64,000 nucleotides of DNA, taken from Heliorestis convoluta (GTDB lineage: Bacteria > Bacillota > Desulfitobacteriia > Heliobacteriales > Heliobacteriaceae). The stretch spans positions 1,035,501 to 1,099,500 of the forward strand of contig NZ_CP045875.1 of NCBI RefSeq assembly GCF_009649955.1, written 5' to 3'. Position numbers and translations under genes: made by a program. Shown here one piece after another: positions 53,346 to 63,433 of the stretch (position 1 is the first letter of the stretch; each line of letters starts with the position of its first letter). The notes beneath the pieces were generated by a model. That model was not told the DNA's origin. It saw only the letters and a list, made by a program, of their open reading frames with translations, and ran no database searches.

Positions 53346-54005
53346 TTATTGCAGTCCCTGACTCCGCATCTCTCTTTGTCGAGCAAATATAAATTGAATG
53401 ATTTTTTCTTGTTCCATTCTAGAAGGTTCAATAAATTCTAATCCCAGTAAGTAATAAGCCTGTCGCTCTACTCTTTCCAAGAAAACACGCTTTACAAAAG
53501 CTTGCAAGCGCAGCCTTTCTTGTAACAAAGGAACCTCTATGAGTAGCTTGTCATTTTTTTGAAACTCATCGTTGACCAGGACAAGCAAGCCACCGGCCGA
53601 AATGTTTTTGATCGTACAAGCTTTCCATGTCCAATCACAGGGATCCTTTTCATCTTCCTGCTTAGCATAAACAGTCTTCATAAAGACTGGAAAGCGATAA
53701 AAGTTCCGCCGCTGCACTTTATCAATTTTTTTCGGTCGCTCTACTGTAATGATAGGAAGCGGCTGGGATTGACGTTCTTGGATGATACTTTGATAGACAT
53801 AAATACCATGACTGGTAATTTTATAGAAAATCACAGGATCCCCTACATGCATAGGTATGGGCTGCCCTTCTTTAAAAGGCAGTGCCAAGAGAATCTTATC
53901 TTCCCCAATATCTTCAACACGACTTTTATGGTGCCCTGAAAAAATACTACCAGGTGGTATTAATATCTGAATCAGATCATTTACTTTGAGTTTCTCTACA
54001 GACAC
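53346..54005 (-). CDS. YcgR/YpfA-type PilZ c-di-GMP effector
   Basis: 219 aa. N-terminal YcgR-like domain (about 1-95; NDLIQILIPPGS, GDPVIFYKI) and C-terminal PilZ domain (about 98-215), with the c-di-GMP-binding RRNFYR and the second motif NISAGGLLV. Such proteins brake flagella or control exopolysaccharide when bound to c-di-GMP. It lies between rodA and the kinase gene on the same strand; partner unknown. Confidence 0.9.
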   Translation of the reverse strand: MSVEKLKVNDLIQILIPPGSIFSGHHKSRVEDIGEDKILLALPFKEGQPIPMHVGDPVIFYKITSHGIYVYQSIIQERQSQPLPIITVERPKKIDKVQRRNFYRFPVFMKTVYAKQEDEKDPCDWTWKACTIKNISAGGLLVLVNDEFQKNDKLLIEVPLLQERLRLQAFVKRVFLERVERQAYYLLGLEFIEPSRMEQEKIIQFIFARQREMRSQGLQ

Positions 54006-54021
54006 GATGTATCACTCACCC

Positions 54022-55146
54022 CTAAAACATGATGGTCTGTCTACGAATATGGACGTTCAACAGTAGGCCCAGTGCCATCATATTTGTGAGCATTGACGTC
54101 CCCCCATAACTCACAAAAGGAAGCGGTAAGCCTGTAATCGGCATTACACTAATTGTCATTCCTACATTAACAAGCACTTGAAAAAGAAGCATAGAAGTAA
54201 TTCCCATAACAATGAGCGATCCAAAGACATCTCTAGCATCTAAAGCAATTCGAATCGCACGAAAGATAAGTAGCATAAATAATAATAAAAGTACAGCTGC
54301 TCCAATAAAGCCCAATTCTTCACCAACGACTGCAAAAATAAAATCAGTGTGATGCTCTGGTAAAAAATTCAATTGTACCTGGCTACCATTGTAAAGACCT
54401 TTGCCAAGCAATCCCCCAGAACCAATGGCAATTAAAGACTGCCGAATCTGATAGCCAAAACCAGCAGGATCCATATCGGGATTAAAAAATATTACAAGCC
54501 TCATAATTTGATAATCCTGCAAAGGCAACGAGAGACCCCAGTAAAAATAGCCAATCAAAGCAGTGCTAACAACAGCAGCGCCTCCCAATACAAGAGACAA
54601 AAGAATCTTCTTGTTTGCACCTGCAACAAGTAGCATACCAAACATAACAGCAATGAGCACAAGAGAAGTCCCAAGATCAGGCTGAATAAGAATCAAAGAC
54701 ATCGGTACCGCCATAAACATAAAACATGGAACTAGATCAACAAATCGTTCCAGCTTACCTTGTCGCTTCGAAAGAAAATCAGCAAAAGCAACAATCAACA
54801 GCAATTTAGCCAGCTCTGAAGGTTGAAATTGAAAACTCCCTAACTTAATCCAACGCTGAGAACCGTTAATATCCGTTCCAAACAAAATGACAGAAAAAAG
54901 AAGAAGCAGGGTAAGCCCATAAAGATGCCAAGCATAGCGCGCTGCATTTTGATAAGAAATGAAGACAATAGCCAATGCAGCAACCAGACCTATGCCCATC
55001 CAAAGAGCCTGCTTACGTACAAATTCCCAACGATCGGCACCAAGGTTATAAGATGCGCTGCTAAGAATGATTAAGCTAAAAATCATCAGGAGGACGACCA
55101 GAGCGACAAGCATCCAGTCAACATTTTTAATAAGCTTTCGGTCCAA
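54022..55146 (-). CDS. rodA: Rod-shape SEDS peptidoglycan polymerase RodA
   Basis: 374 aa, about ten membrane helices, SEDS family. Signatures: QPDLGTSLVLIAVMFGMLLVAG, FLPEHHTDFIFAVVGEELGFIG and PITGLPLPFVSYGGTSML. Glycosyltransferase that polymerises lipid II with a class B PBP; the PBP2 gene lies a few genes upstream in the same cluster. RodA rather than FtsW/SpoVE by context with mre and PBP2. Confidence 0.93.
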   Translation of the reverse strand: MDRKLIKNVDWMLVALVVLLMIFSLIILSSASYNLGADRWEFVRKQALWMGIGLVAALAIVFISYQNAARYAWHLYGLTLLLLFSVILFGTDINGSQRWIKLGSFQFQPSELAKLLLIVAFADFLSKRQGKLERFVDLVPCFMFMAVPMSLILIQPDLGTSLVLIAVMFGMLLVAGANKKILLSLVLGGAAVVSTALIGYFYWGLSLPLQDYQIMRLVIFFNPDMDPAGFGYQIRQSLIAIGSGGLLGKGLYNGSQVQLNFLPEHHTDFIFAVVGEELGFIGAAVLLLLFMLLIFRAIRIALDARDVFGSLIVMGITSMLLFQVLVNVGMTISVMPITGLPLPFVSYGGTSMLTNMMALGLLLNVHIRRQTIMF

Positions 55147-55223
55147 TAAAACAATTCCTCCTTCAAATCAGTTTATGAAGAATACCATGTCTACAACATT
55201 ATAATTATAGGCTAGAACAGTTG

Positions 55224-55258
55224 CAAAAAAAAGACCTTCCTTACAACCGTAAGAAAGG
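55224..55258 (-). terminator. Terminator after minE
   Basis: CCTTCCTTAC/GTAAGAAAGG stem (one mismatch), followed on the minus strand by T8. Confidence 0.75.
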
Positions 55259-55282
55259 CAAATCTTTCTTCTTATTATTTCA

Positions 55283-55558
55283 TTACATTCGTCGCTTTAT
55301 ATCTAAAATTGGAATATTGGCCACCAGTGCGACAGAACTATCTTCATTGCTTAAAGATACCTCCAGAGCCTTTTCATCAATTACCATATAAGTAGAAATT
55401 ACCTTGATTAGATCTTCTTTCAATGATTCCAGAATTTCAGGAGAGACACTACTCCGATCATGGACCAAAACAAGACGAAGGCGCTCTTTCGCTACGTTTT
55501 TGCTTCCCGACATGTTGTCACGACTAAAAATGCGCTGTAAGAAATCGATAACCGCCAT
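55283..55558 (-). CDS. minE: Cell division topological specificity factor MinE
   Basis: 91 aa. Stimulates MinD ATPase and drives pole-to-pole oscillation. N-terminal membrane/MinD-binding region (AVIDFLQRIFSRD, ERLRLVLVHDRSSVSPEILESLKEDLIKVISTYM). Last gene of minC-minD-minE; many Firmicutes use DivIVA/MinJ instead, but Clostridia often keep MinE. Confidence 0.93.
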   Translation of the reverse strand: MAVIDFLQRIFSRDNMSGSKNVAKERLRLVLVHDRSSVSPEILESLKEDLIKVISTYMVIDEKALEVSLSNEDSSVALVANIPILDIKRRM

Positions 55559-55585
55559 TTTCTATTTGCCTCCTTTCTAGATCAA

Positions 55586-56389
55586 TCAGCGACGGAGACC
55601 AAAAATCTTACGTACTTTATCCATAAAATTATCTGTGGCTTCTAAATTCATTAAGGGCACATCAACACCGGTGATTCGCCGTGTAATATTTCTATAGGCT
55701 TGTCCAGCTCTGGACTGATCGTCTAAGACGGCTGGTTCCCCTTTGTTCGTGGAAATTAAAATAGAGTCATCTTCAGGAACAACACCAAGAACATCTATGG
55801 CTAGAATATCGACCATGTCTTCGATGGACATCATATCGCCTTGACGAACCATTCCAGGACGCAGACGATTGATGATCAAGCGAGGACTTCGTAAACCTGA
55901 TGCTTCTAGTAAACCAATGACACGATCAGCATCACGAATGGCTGAAACTTCTGGCGTCGTTACAACGATCGCTTTTTCAGCACCGGCAACAGCGTTTTTA
56001 AATCCTTGCTCAATTCCAGCAGGACAGTCAATCAAAACAAAGTCAAACTCTGCTTTCAATTCATCACAGAGCTTAAGCATTTGATTCTGGTTAACGGCGG
56101 ACTTATCTTTTGTCTGTGCTGCCGGTAACAAATTTAACCGACCATCGGGAAAGCGCTTATCGCGAATCAATGCTTTTGCCGTGGACACTTGACCACTTGT
56201 TACATCAACAATGTCATAAACAATTCGGTTTTCTAAGCCCATAACTACATCAAGATTGCGCAAACCAATATCAGTATCAACAAGTACGACTTTATATCCT
56301 AATGTTGCAAGACCTGTTCCAAGATTGGCTGTTGTCGTCGTCTTGCCTACACCGCCTTTGCCAGAGGTGATAACAATTACTTCACCCAT
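55586..56389 (-). CDS. minD: Septum site-determining ATPase MinD
   Basis: 267 aa. Deviant Walker A GKGGVGKTTTTANLG (residues 10-24), switch regions VDTDIGLRNLDVVMG and FVLIDCPAGIEQGF, and the C-terminal amphipathic membrane-targeting helix (NFMDKVRKIFGLRR). Recruits MinC and MinE to the membrane. Confidence 0.97.
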   Translation of the reverse strand: MGEVIVITSGKGGVGKTTTTANLGTGLATLGYKVVLVDTDIGLRNLDVVMGLENRIVYDIVDVTSGQVSTAKALIRDKRFPDGRLNLLPAAQTKDKSAVNQNQMLKLCDELKAEFDFVLIDCPAGIEQGFKNAVAGAEKAIVVTTPEVSAIRDADRVIGLLEASGLRSPRLIINRLRPGMVRQGDMMSIEDMVDILAIDVLGVVPEDDSILISTNKGEPAVLDDQSRAGQAYRNITRRITGVDVPLMNLEATDNFMDKVRKIFGLRR

Positions 56390-56401
56390 ACGACTTCCTC
56401 C

Positions 56402-57256
56402 TTAGTCTTTTCCAAATGCTTTGGAACCATATTGGTATCTTTCGATTGTTACCATATCGTCTCGTATTCGAGCGATTTCGGGATGATCAGGCCCTTCATC
56501 TGCTTCATCAGGAGGCCTGGATATATGATTGGCAATACGAAGCTGCGTCGGTTGTAGGCGAAAAGCCATGATTATGGCCTCGGTAGAACCAAAGGCACCT
56601 GCATGAGCTACACCACGAAAACTACCAAGTACAATAATATTGCCACCAGCAATCACTTCAGCGCCAGGGTTTACTTCTCCCATAATAACAACATGTCCTG
56701 GATAGCGAACTCGCTGACCTGATCGCAAAGTTCGTTGAATAAACAGTGTCTGTTCATCGCCACCTTGCTTATCTATATAATATTCTGAGTTCTTATCTAG
56801 CTGTCTATCGACAGACTCGGGATAGTAGTCTTTTTCTTCTGTTATTACGATTTCTGGATCTGTTGCGGCCACAACTTTCTGATCAGGTTCTTCTTTTTTC
56901 TTGACGTTGGTGCTTTCATTGGTCTCGTAAAGATGGTTGGCGATCTGATAGATACGCTCTCGATTTCCTTTCAACGTGGCCTCCTCCTCGTCAACCCCTC
57001 TTGTATCAGACCAGGCATTGATCCCTCGCACAATCAATCCATAAGAGGGAAAAAGCCTTTGGATTACCTTATATTGGTCTTCTGTCAACTCTCTGGTTCC
57101 TACATCAATGGAAACATTGGCACCGATCAGAAAATTGTCAGCAGAGCCTAACTTTTCTTCGATCGCTGCAACCAACGATGAAAATTCACAGCCAGAGTCA
57201 AGGAAAAAGGTTAAGCCTTCTTTGCTACCTTTGATTACAATGTCTGCTTTTTTCAT
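56402..57256 (-). CDS. minC: Septum site-determining protein MinC
   Basis: 284 aa, longer than the usual ~225 because of a charged linker. N-terminal MinC_N (ADIVIKGSKEGLTFFLDSGCEFSSLVAAIEEKL). Acidic/Lys-rich linker about 105-160. C-terminal beta-helix MinC_C (RTLRSGQRVRYPGHVVIMGEVNPGAEVIAGGNIIVLGSFRGVAHAGA), which inhibits FtsZ. First of the min operon; 12 bp before minD. Confidence 0.95.
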   Translation of the reverse strand: MKKADIVIKGSKEGLTFFLDSGCEFSSLVAAIEEKLGSADNFLIGANVSIDVGTRELTEDQYKVIQRLFPSYGLIVRGINAWSDTRGVDEEEATLKGNRERIYQIANHLYETNESTNVKKKEEPDQKVVAATDPEIVITEEKDYYPESVDRQLDKNSEYYIDKQGGDEQTLFIQRTLRSGQRVRYPGHVVIMGEVNPGAEVIAGGNIIVLGSFRGVAHAGAFGSTEAIIMAFRLQPTQLRIANHISRPPDEADEGPDHPEIARIRDDMVTIERYQYGSKAFGKD

Positions 57257-57351
57257 TGCTACTTCCCCAGCCTCTCAGGCAATTTCCATACTTTTACCAT
57301 TTTAATTCAACAATAAATTCTACGCTAACGAGTGAATTCCTTCAAGAAAAA

Positions 57352-57376
57352 GAAAAAAACGAGGTAGAACGCCTCG
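57352..57376 (-). terminator. Terminator after the PBP2 gene
   Basis: CGAGG/CCTCG hairpin followed on the minus strand by T7; ends the mreBCD-PBP2 operon. Confidence 0.7.
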
Positions 57377-57419
57377 TTTAATAAATTTCGACTTATTTTG
57401 CCGTATTGTTTTAAAATTT

Positions 57420-59501
57420 TCATTCAACTTGTGTACGCCCAAAATATTCTTCAAAAACAGCCTTTGCCACCATACCAGCAGAAGATCCACCATGATAGCC
57501 GTATTCAATGACACCGGCAAAAGCAACTTGAGGATTATCATAGGGGGCAAAAGCGACAAAGACGCCATGAAAATCACGATTTTGGTTGCTATCACCGACA
57601 CGACCTGTCTCCGCCGTCCCTGTTTTGGCCGCAACCTTTACGGGGAAATTATGAAACAAGTGGTACGCTGTCCCGCGAGGTTCCGTAACGGCCAGCATAG
57701 AACGTCGGACTGCAGCCATTTGTTCCTCTGATACAGATGTAACCCGATGTAGCATCGTTGGCTCAATGTGATGAACTACATCATCAACAGTACTTTCAAT
57801 GCGATCGACGAGATAAGGTTCATAGCGATAACCACCATTGGCTAAGGTCGCTACATAATTGGCCAATTGTAATACTGTATATTGATTACGGCCCTGTCCA
57901 ATGGAAGTATTGTACGTCTCAAAAGCTTGCCAGTAAGGCCAGTAATTCAAGTCATTTTGGTAATCTCTTTCAATGACTCTGCGAATCCGTTCGTCTCTTT
58001 CTAGAATCTGCCTTCGCTCTTCCTCCGTCTGGGCTAAAGCCAACTGTTCTTCCGTCTGTTTTTCTAGCTCGTTCAACCTTGTCCTCTGTCGATTTAAAGC
58101 ATAAGCATTGCCCCAGGCTCTTTTCCAATCCCGTCCCGGCATAAGGCCAATTTCTTCGCCTGGAAGAATAATGCCTGTCTCTTCTCCCAACCCAAACTCT
58201 CTAGCTACAAGACTGATATTGTCAATCGTAGCTCTGCGCCCCATTTCTTGGAAGTAAACATTGCAAGATGTTGCCATGGCTTGAGCAAGATCAACGGGAC
58301 CATGGACACCGGTGCAGCGAATATAAGGCTTTTCCCAGTAAGCGCCGGTGCACGTTACTTTTTCACGGGGATCAAGACGTCCAGCTGCCAGGGCACCTAA
58401 TGCGGTAATCGCCTTAAAAGTAGAGCCTGGTGGGTAGGCGGTTTGGAAGACACGGTTGATAAAAGCAGGTGGATTGGAGTTATGGTAATAATCGGCTGTG
58501 GCTTGATCCATCAGACCAATGAAATCATTGGGATCTAGTTCAGGTCTAGAAGTCATGGCTAAAATAGCACCGCTATGAACGTCTATCATAACAGCCGCTC
58601 CAGCCTGGGCTTTTGGAAACTGTTTTTGTAGACGCTCTAACGTTTCATCCATGGCATCTTCCATTCTTTTTTGCAGCCTTGCATCAATCGTTAACACCAA
58701 TCGCTGTCCTGGCTCGGGATTCTGGGTGTAATGACTTTGGATAGGACGATTGAGTGCATTGACCTCGACCTGTTGAAAACCATCTGTTCCTCGCAAATAT
58801 TTTTCATAAGCTCGTTCTAGACCAATTTTTCCTATCATATCACCAAGTCGGTAATTCTCCTCTGAAAAGCGCTCCATCTCTTCACGACTGATTTCTCGAA
58901 CATAACCTAGAGCATGTCCTGCAACAGTACTGCCCATATAAGGAGGGTAGTAGCGAATGGGGCCTTTGTCTACAACCACACCTGGTAGTTCATAGCGCCT
59001 TTCTTCCAGAATGGCCACTTCCTCATCGGTCAGACCAGACTTAATTAGAATGGGTTCATATAACCGAAATCGTCTTTTATCAATCTGTTCTTGTATATAC
59101 TCTTTCGTGATGCGTGGATCGTTTTCCCCAAGAATTTGGGCTACTTTATCTACCACTTCATCTTCCGTTTCTTTATAACGAGCATCTAAGTGAGTGATGT
59201 AGACAGAATAGACAGGAATGGAGGTGGCTAAAGTAACACCATTGATATCAACAATATCGCCGCGCATGGCCACGATAGGCAACAATCGAAGTCGATTTCT
59301 CTCTGACGTTGTTTGATAATCATCAGTAATAACAAATTGTAGGTAAAAGAGTCGACTCATTAAAAAGATAAAAACAAGGAAAGTCATTGCCGCAAAAAAG
59401 CGCAATGTTTTTTCTAAATCTTTCCTTCGTTGTACAGCGGGTGATTCTTCCGGCACTTCTCGAACTGTTTTTTTGGATAATTCAACATAATCTTTACTCA
59501 T
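57420..59501 (-). CDS. mrdA: Penicillin-binding protein 2, elongasome transpeptidase
   Basis: 693 aa class B PBP. N-terminal membrane anchor (about 35-57), dimerisation/pedestal domain, then transpeptidase domain: GSTFKAI (SxxK), SCN (SxN, in ATSCNVYFQEMGRR), AKTGTAE (KTG). An ~80-residue charged coiled insertion (EKQTEEQLALAQTEEERRQILERDERIRRVIERDYQ) sits within the catalytic domain. Partners RodA in lateral wall synthesis. Overlaps mreD by 4 bp. Confidence 0.95.
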   Translation of the reverse strand: MSKDYVELSKKTVREVPEESPAVQRRKDLEKTLRFFAAMTFLVFIFLMSRLFYLQFVITDDYQTTSERNRLRLLPIVAMRGDIVDINGVTLATSIPVYSVYITHLDARYKETEDEVVDKVAQILGENDPRITKEYIQEQIDKRRFRLYEPILIKSGLTDEEVAILEERRYELPGVVVDKGPIRYYPPYMGSTVAGHALGYVREISREEMERFSEENYRLGDMIGKIGLERAYEKYLRGTDGFQQVEVNALNRPIQSHYTQNPEPGQRLVLTIDARLQKRMEDAMDETLERLQKQFPKAQAGAAVMIDVHSGAILAMTSRPELDPNDFIGLMDQATADYYHNSNPPAFINRVFQTAYPPGSTFKAITALGALAAGRLDPREKVTCTGAYWEKPYIRCTGVHGPVDLAQAMATSCNVYFQEMGRRATIDNISLVAREFGLGEETGIILPGEEIGLMPGRDWKRAWGNAYALNRQRTRLNELEKQTEEQLALAQTEEERRQILERDERIRRVIERDYQNDLNYWPYWQAFETYNTSIGQGRNQYTVLQLANYVATLANGGYRYEPYLVDRIESTVDDVVHHIEPTMLHRVTSVSEEQMAAVRRSMLAVTEPRGTAYHLFHNFPVKVAAKTGTAETGRVGDSNQNRDFHGVFVAFAPYDNPQVAFAGVIEYGYHGGSSAGMVAKAVFEEYFGRTQVE

Positions 59502-60001
59502 GATCCCACCTCTTCCTTACGGAGCCAACCTTGTATTGTGGAGCGATAAAAAGATCCATAAAAGATTGGAACAAGTGCTGTATTGTATAAAGATTGAATC
59601 AAGAGAGTGAGCCATAAAGTTTTCAAGTTAATGTATAGGCCTGCATAAAGGGCCAGCAGGTATGCAAGTAGATTAAAAGCTATAGTTCCTACAAAGACAG
59701 CGCCCATTGGAACAAGCAAATTGTCTTTATAAAGCCGACCTTCGATTAAACCAATGAGTCCACCTACAGCAGCCATGGTCAAAATATTAAGACCTATGTA
59801 GCGCCCTGAAAAAAGATCTAAAAACAAACCTGCCAGTACGCCAAAAATGCTGCCAGAGCGACTTCCCTGTAATAGAGAATAAAAGATGACCAGGATCAAT
59901 ACAAGATTGGGTCCAATTCCTTGAATGGAAAGACTGTGAAAAAGCGTTGTCTGCAAAACAGCAGAAAGGAACAAGAAAAGCATTACGATGAGATAGCGCA
60001 C
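59498..60001 (-). CDS. mreD: Rod shape-determining protein MreD
   Basis: 167 aa, five to six membrane helices, with the MreD pattern IGPNLVLILVIFYSLLQGSRSGSIFGVLAGLFLDLFSG. Overlaps mreC (1 bp) and the PBP2 gene (4 bp). Confidence 0.93.
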   Translation of the reverse strand: MRYLIVMLFLFLSAVLQTTLFHSLSIQGIGPNLVLILVIFYSLLQGSRSGSIFGVLAGLFLDLFSGRYIGLNILTMAAVGGLIGLIEGRLYKDNLLVPMGAVFVGTIAFNLLAYLLALYAGLYINLKTLWLTLLIQSLYNTALVPIFYGSFYRSTIQGWLRKEEVGS

Positions 60002-60846
60002 TACTCCTCGGCCCCTTCCACTGCGTAAACATTTCGAATAATAAATACTTCTTCTAAGCGTTGAAAGTCTACAGCCGGGCGTATCGTCGCTCTTTTCGTC
60101 AAACCATTAGGCTCTGACTCTATATCTAAGACGTATCCAACTTTTAAGCCTTTGGGATAGATGGCACCCAATCCAGAAGTTAGGACAAGCTGCCCTTCCT
60201 GTATGGGACCATCCCGTCGAAGATTGATCATTTGCAGTAATCCAGAGCCATCGGCCTTTGCTTCCACAATGCCAGGCTCTCGCGTCATTTTTATCAAGCC
60301 AGGTACAGGTCCTTCCCTATCTACGATCAGTAAGACTTGGCTTGAATAGGGTGTTACTGAGATAACATGACCAATAAGGCCATCGTTGTTTATAATCACC
60401 ATGTTACGCTGAATTCCATCTTGTGAGCCACGATTTAGAGTAAGTGTATTAAACCAGGTAGAAGGATCACGAGCAATGACTCGAGCCAGTACAAGGTCGT
60501 AGTTCTGTTCTTTTTCTTCTTTATAAGCCAGTAGCTCTTTTAATCGAATGTTTTCTAGCTGATATTGCTTCAATAAGTTGATTTGACGTTGAAGCTCACC
60601 CTTTTCACTATGTAAAATTTCATTTTCATCTTTTATTTGCTTGTAATTCACAACAGCCTGACCGACGCCGCCCAGACTTTGCGTAACATAGGAAAAGCCC
60701 ATTTGCATGGGCGCTAGCAAAGCCTGGGTTGAACGCTCAATGATGCTACTGTCACGTTCCCCGGCCGTCATTCGAAGAAGGCCCAGGCCGATCAAAACGC
60801 CAAGACCGATGACAATTGCTGTCTTTTTATATTGTGGCCGTGCCAA
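60001..60846 (-). CDS. mreC: Rod shape-determining protein MreC
   Basis: 281 aa. One N-terminal membrane helix (ai.e. VIGLGVLIGLGLLRM region), a coiled coil (about 65-100) and the beta-barrel periplasmic/extracellular domain (ARVIARDPSTWFNTLTLNRGSQDGI, VTPYSSQVLLIVDREGPVPG, LVLTSGLGAIYPKGLKVG). Links the MreB filament to PBP2. Confidence 0.95.
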   Translation of the reverse strand: MARPQYKKTAIVIGLGVLIGLGLLRMTAGERDSSIIERSTQALLAPMQMGFSYVTQSLGGVGQAVVNYKQIKDENEILHSEKGELQRQINLLKQYQLENIRLKELLAYKEEKEQNYDLVLARVIARDPSTWFNTLTLNRGSQDGIQRNMVIINNDGLIGHVISVTPYSSQVLLIVDREGPVPGLIKMTREPGIVEAKADGSGLLQMINLRRDGPIQEGQLVLTSGLGAIYPKGLKVGYVLDIESEPNGLTKRATIRPAVDFQRLEEVFIIRNVYAVEGAEE

Positions 60847-60879
60847 CGGTCTTCCTCCTTCTGTCCGACATTTTTTGCA

Positions 60880-61908
60880 CTATCCTAAGCGTTTCTGTGG
60901 CAAGAGAACACGTCGTAAAGCAGAGATATTCTCCAGAACACGACCTGTACCTAAGGCTACGGCTGACAGTGGTTCTTCCGCCTGATAGACGGGCATACCC
61001 GTTTGCAAGCTAACAAGCCTATCAAGCCCTTGCACCAAAGAACCTCCACCTGCCATAACAATCCCATGTTCCATTAAGTCAGCAGCCAATTCGGGCGGCG
61101 TCTTCTCTAAACACACCTTAATCGCATCTATAATGGAGGCAACAGGCTCTGCCATTGCCTTTTGAATCTCTTCTGCTGATACAAGAACGGTTTTTGGCAA
61201 TCCTGTCACGAGGTCTCGACCTCTAACGTCCATCGTCTTTTTAAAATCCTCAGCACGCTCTAGGTAGGCAGAACCGATGGTTATCTTAATTTCCTCAGCC
61301 GTGCGCTCTCCGATGGCCAGGTTGTATTGTCTCTTGATGTAGTGAGAAATGGCTTCATCCATCTCATCACCGGCTACGCGGATCGACTTGGCTGTAACTA
61401 TACCACCTAGTGATATGACAGCCACTTCTGTTGTGCCTCCCCCAATGTCTACAATCATGTTCCCTTTCGGCTCATGGACCGGCAAACCAGCACCGATGGC
61501 AGCCGCCATGGGCTCCTCAATTAAATAAGCCTCTCTTGCACCGGCTTGAATCGCTGCTTCTTTCACAGCTCGTTCTTCCACAGCCGTAACACCACAGGGT
61601 ACACAGATCACAACGCGCACACGGGTAAGTAGATTAGAACCTTTGAGAGCTTTTCGTATGAAATATCTGAGCATAGCCATGGTAATATCAAAGTCGGCAA
61701 TGACGCCATCTTTCATAGGTCGGATGGCTGTAATATTGCCAGGCGTACGTCCAATCATCTGCTTCGCTTCTTCACCTACAGCCATAACAGCACCTGTATC
61801 ACGCTGAATGGCAACTACAGATGGCTCCCTTAAAATAATCCCTTTCAATTTAAGGTGAACAAGTGTATTGGCTGTACCAAGATCAATGCCCAAATCTCTG
61901 GTAAACAT
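60880..61908 (-). CDS. mreB: Rod shape-determining actin MreB
   Basis: 342 aa actin-fold ATPase: [20 protein letters not shown] (phosphate 1), [19 protein letters not shown] (phosphate 2), [17 protein letters not shown] (adenosine). The N-terminal [11 protein letters not shown] is typical. First gene of mreB-mreC-mreD-PBP2, between radC and mreC. Confidence 0.97.
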   Translation of the reverse strand: MFTRDLGIDLGTANTLVHLKLKGIILREPSVVAIQRDTGAVMAVGEEAKQMIGRTPGNITAIRPMKDGVIADFDITMAMLRYFIRKALKGSNLLTRVRVVICVPCGVTAVEERAVKEAAIQAGAREAYLIEEPMAAAIGAGLPVHEPKGNMIVDIGGGTTEVAVISLGGIVTAKSIRVAGDEMDEAISHYIKRQYNLAIGERTAEEIKITIGSAYLERAEDFKKTMDVRGRDLVTGLPKTVLVSAEEIQKAMAEPVASIIDAIKVCLEKTPPELAADLMEHGIVMAGGGSLVQGLDRLVSLQTGMPVYQAEEPLSAVALGTGRVLENISALRRVLLPQKRLG

Positions 61909-61973
61909 GATCGTAAATCTCCTTAAATGCCTTTTCTTTCATTTAAGAAACTTGGCACCAAAAACCGATAGCT

Positions 61974-62666
61974 TTATATATAGCCAAGTTCTTTTAGACT
62001 TGCATAGCGATTATCACCAATAATAATATGGTCTAATACTTCAATTCCTAAAATACGCCCTCCCTCTACAATTCGACGCGTAATTTCCCGATCCTCCCTT
62101 GAAGGTGTCGGATCGCCACTTGGATGATTATGTAGTAACACCACAGCGGCCGCGCTTTTTCGAATGAGAGCTTTAAAAAGTTCTCGAGGATGGACAATGG
62201 CAGAAGATAAGCTGCCTACGGAAATATCCTCTATACTGAGCACATGATTTTTTGTATTTAAGGCAAGGGCTCTAAATACTTCTTTGTCTAAGAATCTCAT
62301 TTCTTCCATAACCAAACGACTCACATCTTCAGGAGAGCGAATGATCGTTTTGGTTTCTGGCGTAGAAGCAGCAATTCGTCGTCCTAATTCAACAGCGCTT
62401 TTGATCTGGGCTGACTTGGCTAAGCCCAGTCCTTTGATTGTGCTTAGATCATCGATGGATGCTTCAGCCAAAAAGCGCAAACCACCGCTGTGTAAGATAC
62501 GATGAGCTAGATCAACAGCCGTTTCTTGACGAGTCCCTGTTCGTAATAAAATTGCCAGTAGTTCACCATTAGAAAGTCCCTGTGGTCCCGCCTGAACCAT
62601 CCGCTCTCGCGGACGAAGCTCCTGCGGTAAATCTGTAATCCGTAATCTCTCATCGTTCATTGTCAT
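61974..62666 (-). CDS. radC: RadC family JAB-domain protein
   Basis: About 230 aa from ATG 62666 (MTMNDERLRITDLPQELRPRERM), with GGGGGGATT upstream; the longer frame adds an unrelated hydrophobic leader. N-terminal UPF0758/HhH region (LSNGELLAILLRTGTRQETAVDLAHRIL, IKGLGLAKSAQIKSAVELG) and the JAB metalloprotease-like domain VVLLHNHPSGDPTPSREDREITRR. Function unclear; classically beside mreB and maf. Confidence 0.94.
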   Translation of the reverse strand: MTMNDERLRITDLPQELRPRERMVQAGPQGLSNGELLAILLRTGTRQETAVDLAHRILHSGGLRFLAEASIDDLSTIKGLGLAKSAQIKSAVELGRRIAASTPETKTIIRSPEDVSRLVMEEMRFLDKEVFRALALNTKNHVLSIEDISVGSLSSAIVHPRELFKALIRKSAAAVVLLHNHPSGDPTPSREDREITRRIVEGGRILGIEVLDHIIIGDNRYASLKELGYI

Positions 62667-62813
62667 CGATAATCCCCCCAAAAATTTGGGGAACGGCCAG
62701 GAAAAATAGAAAAAACTTAAAAAAGAAGAAGCATAAAAGAGTAAGACATGCCTTTCGTTGATGTTCCCTACGATACAAATATCAAAAAGAATCATTCGCG
62801 AGTCAAAGGTCCT

Positions 62814-63413
62814 TTATCGAACACTTTCCTGTATCCGAAGACTTTGATTCCACGTACCTAACAAGCGTTCAAGTAATAGAAGGGGCAACCCAACGACGTT
62901 ATAGTAGTCACCTTCTATTCTTTCTACGAGCAACGATCCGTAACCTTGAATACCATAAGCACCGGCTTTATCATAGCTTTCACCAGTTGATAAATACCAC
63001 TCTATTATCTCATCGTTTAACTCTCGAAAAAAAACAATTGTCTCTTCATACCCTGTCAATTCTGATAGAATCTTTCCTTCTTTTACTTCGATAAGTGCTA
63101 GTGCTGTCACAACTCGATGAGACCGTGAAGACATAACTTGAAGCATCTGACGAGCATCTGCTTCTGTCTCGGGCTTACCCAGCAAACGATCATCCAGAAT
63201 TACAACAGTATCTGCGCCTATAACGATTCCCTCTGTCACTCTAGGTGTAATTGTTTTAGCTTTATTTAGTGCAAGATAGGCTGCTCGTTCATTGATAGCA
63301 ATATGTTCAGCACTGCTTTCATCAAAATCACTGGGAAAGATCTGAAAAGGTACCTTTAGACTTGCCAGTAATTCTTTGCGTCGCGGTGATGCTGAAGCCA
63401 GGATAAGATTCAA
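62814..63413 (-). CDS. maf: Maf family nucleoside triphosphate pyrophosphatase
   Basis: 199 aa. Hydrolyses non-canonical or excess NTPs (dTTP/UTP-type Maf). NLILASASPRRKELLASL at the start, DFDESSAEHIA, VIGADTVVILDDRLLGKPET, GAYGIQGYGSLLVERIEGDYYNVVGLPL. Conserved maf-radC-mreB order. Confidence 0.95.
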   Translation of the reverse strand: MNLILASASPRRKELLASLKVPFQIFPSDFDESSAEHIAINERAAYLALNKAKTITPRVTEGIVIGADTVVILDDRLLGKPETEADARQMLQVMSSRSHRVVTALALIEVKEGKILSELTGYEETIVFFRELNDEIIEWYLSTGESYDKAGAYGIQGYGSLLVERIEGDYYNVVGLPLLLLERLLGTWNQSLRIQESVR

Positions 63414-63433
63414 CAGAAAGCCCCCCGATTCAA

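Noticed and set aside
57340-57634. Plus- and minus-strand ORFs overlapping the PBP2 3' end
   Set aside because: Shadow frames of the PBP2 gene and its terminator.
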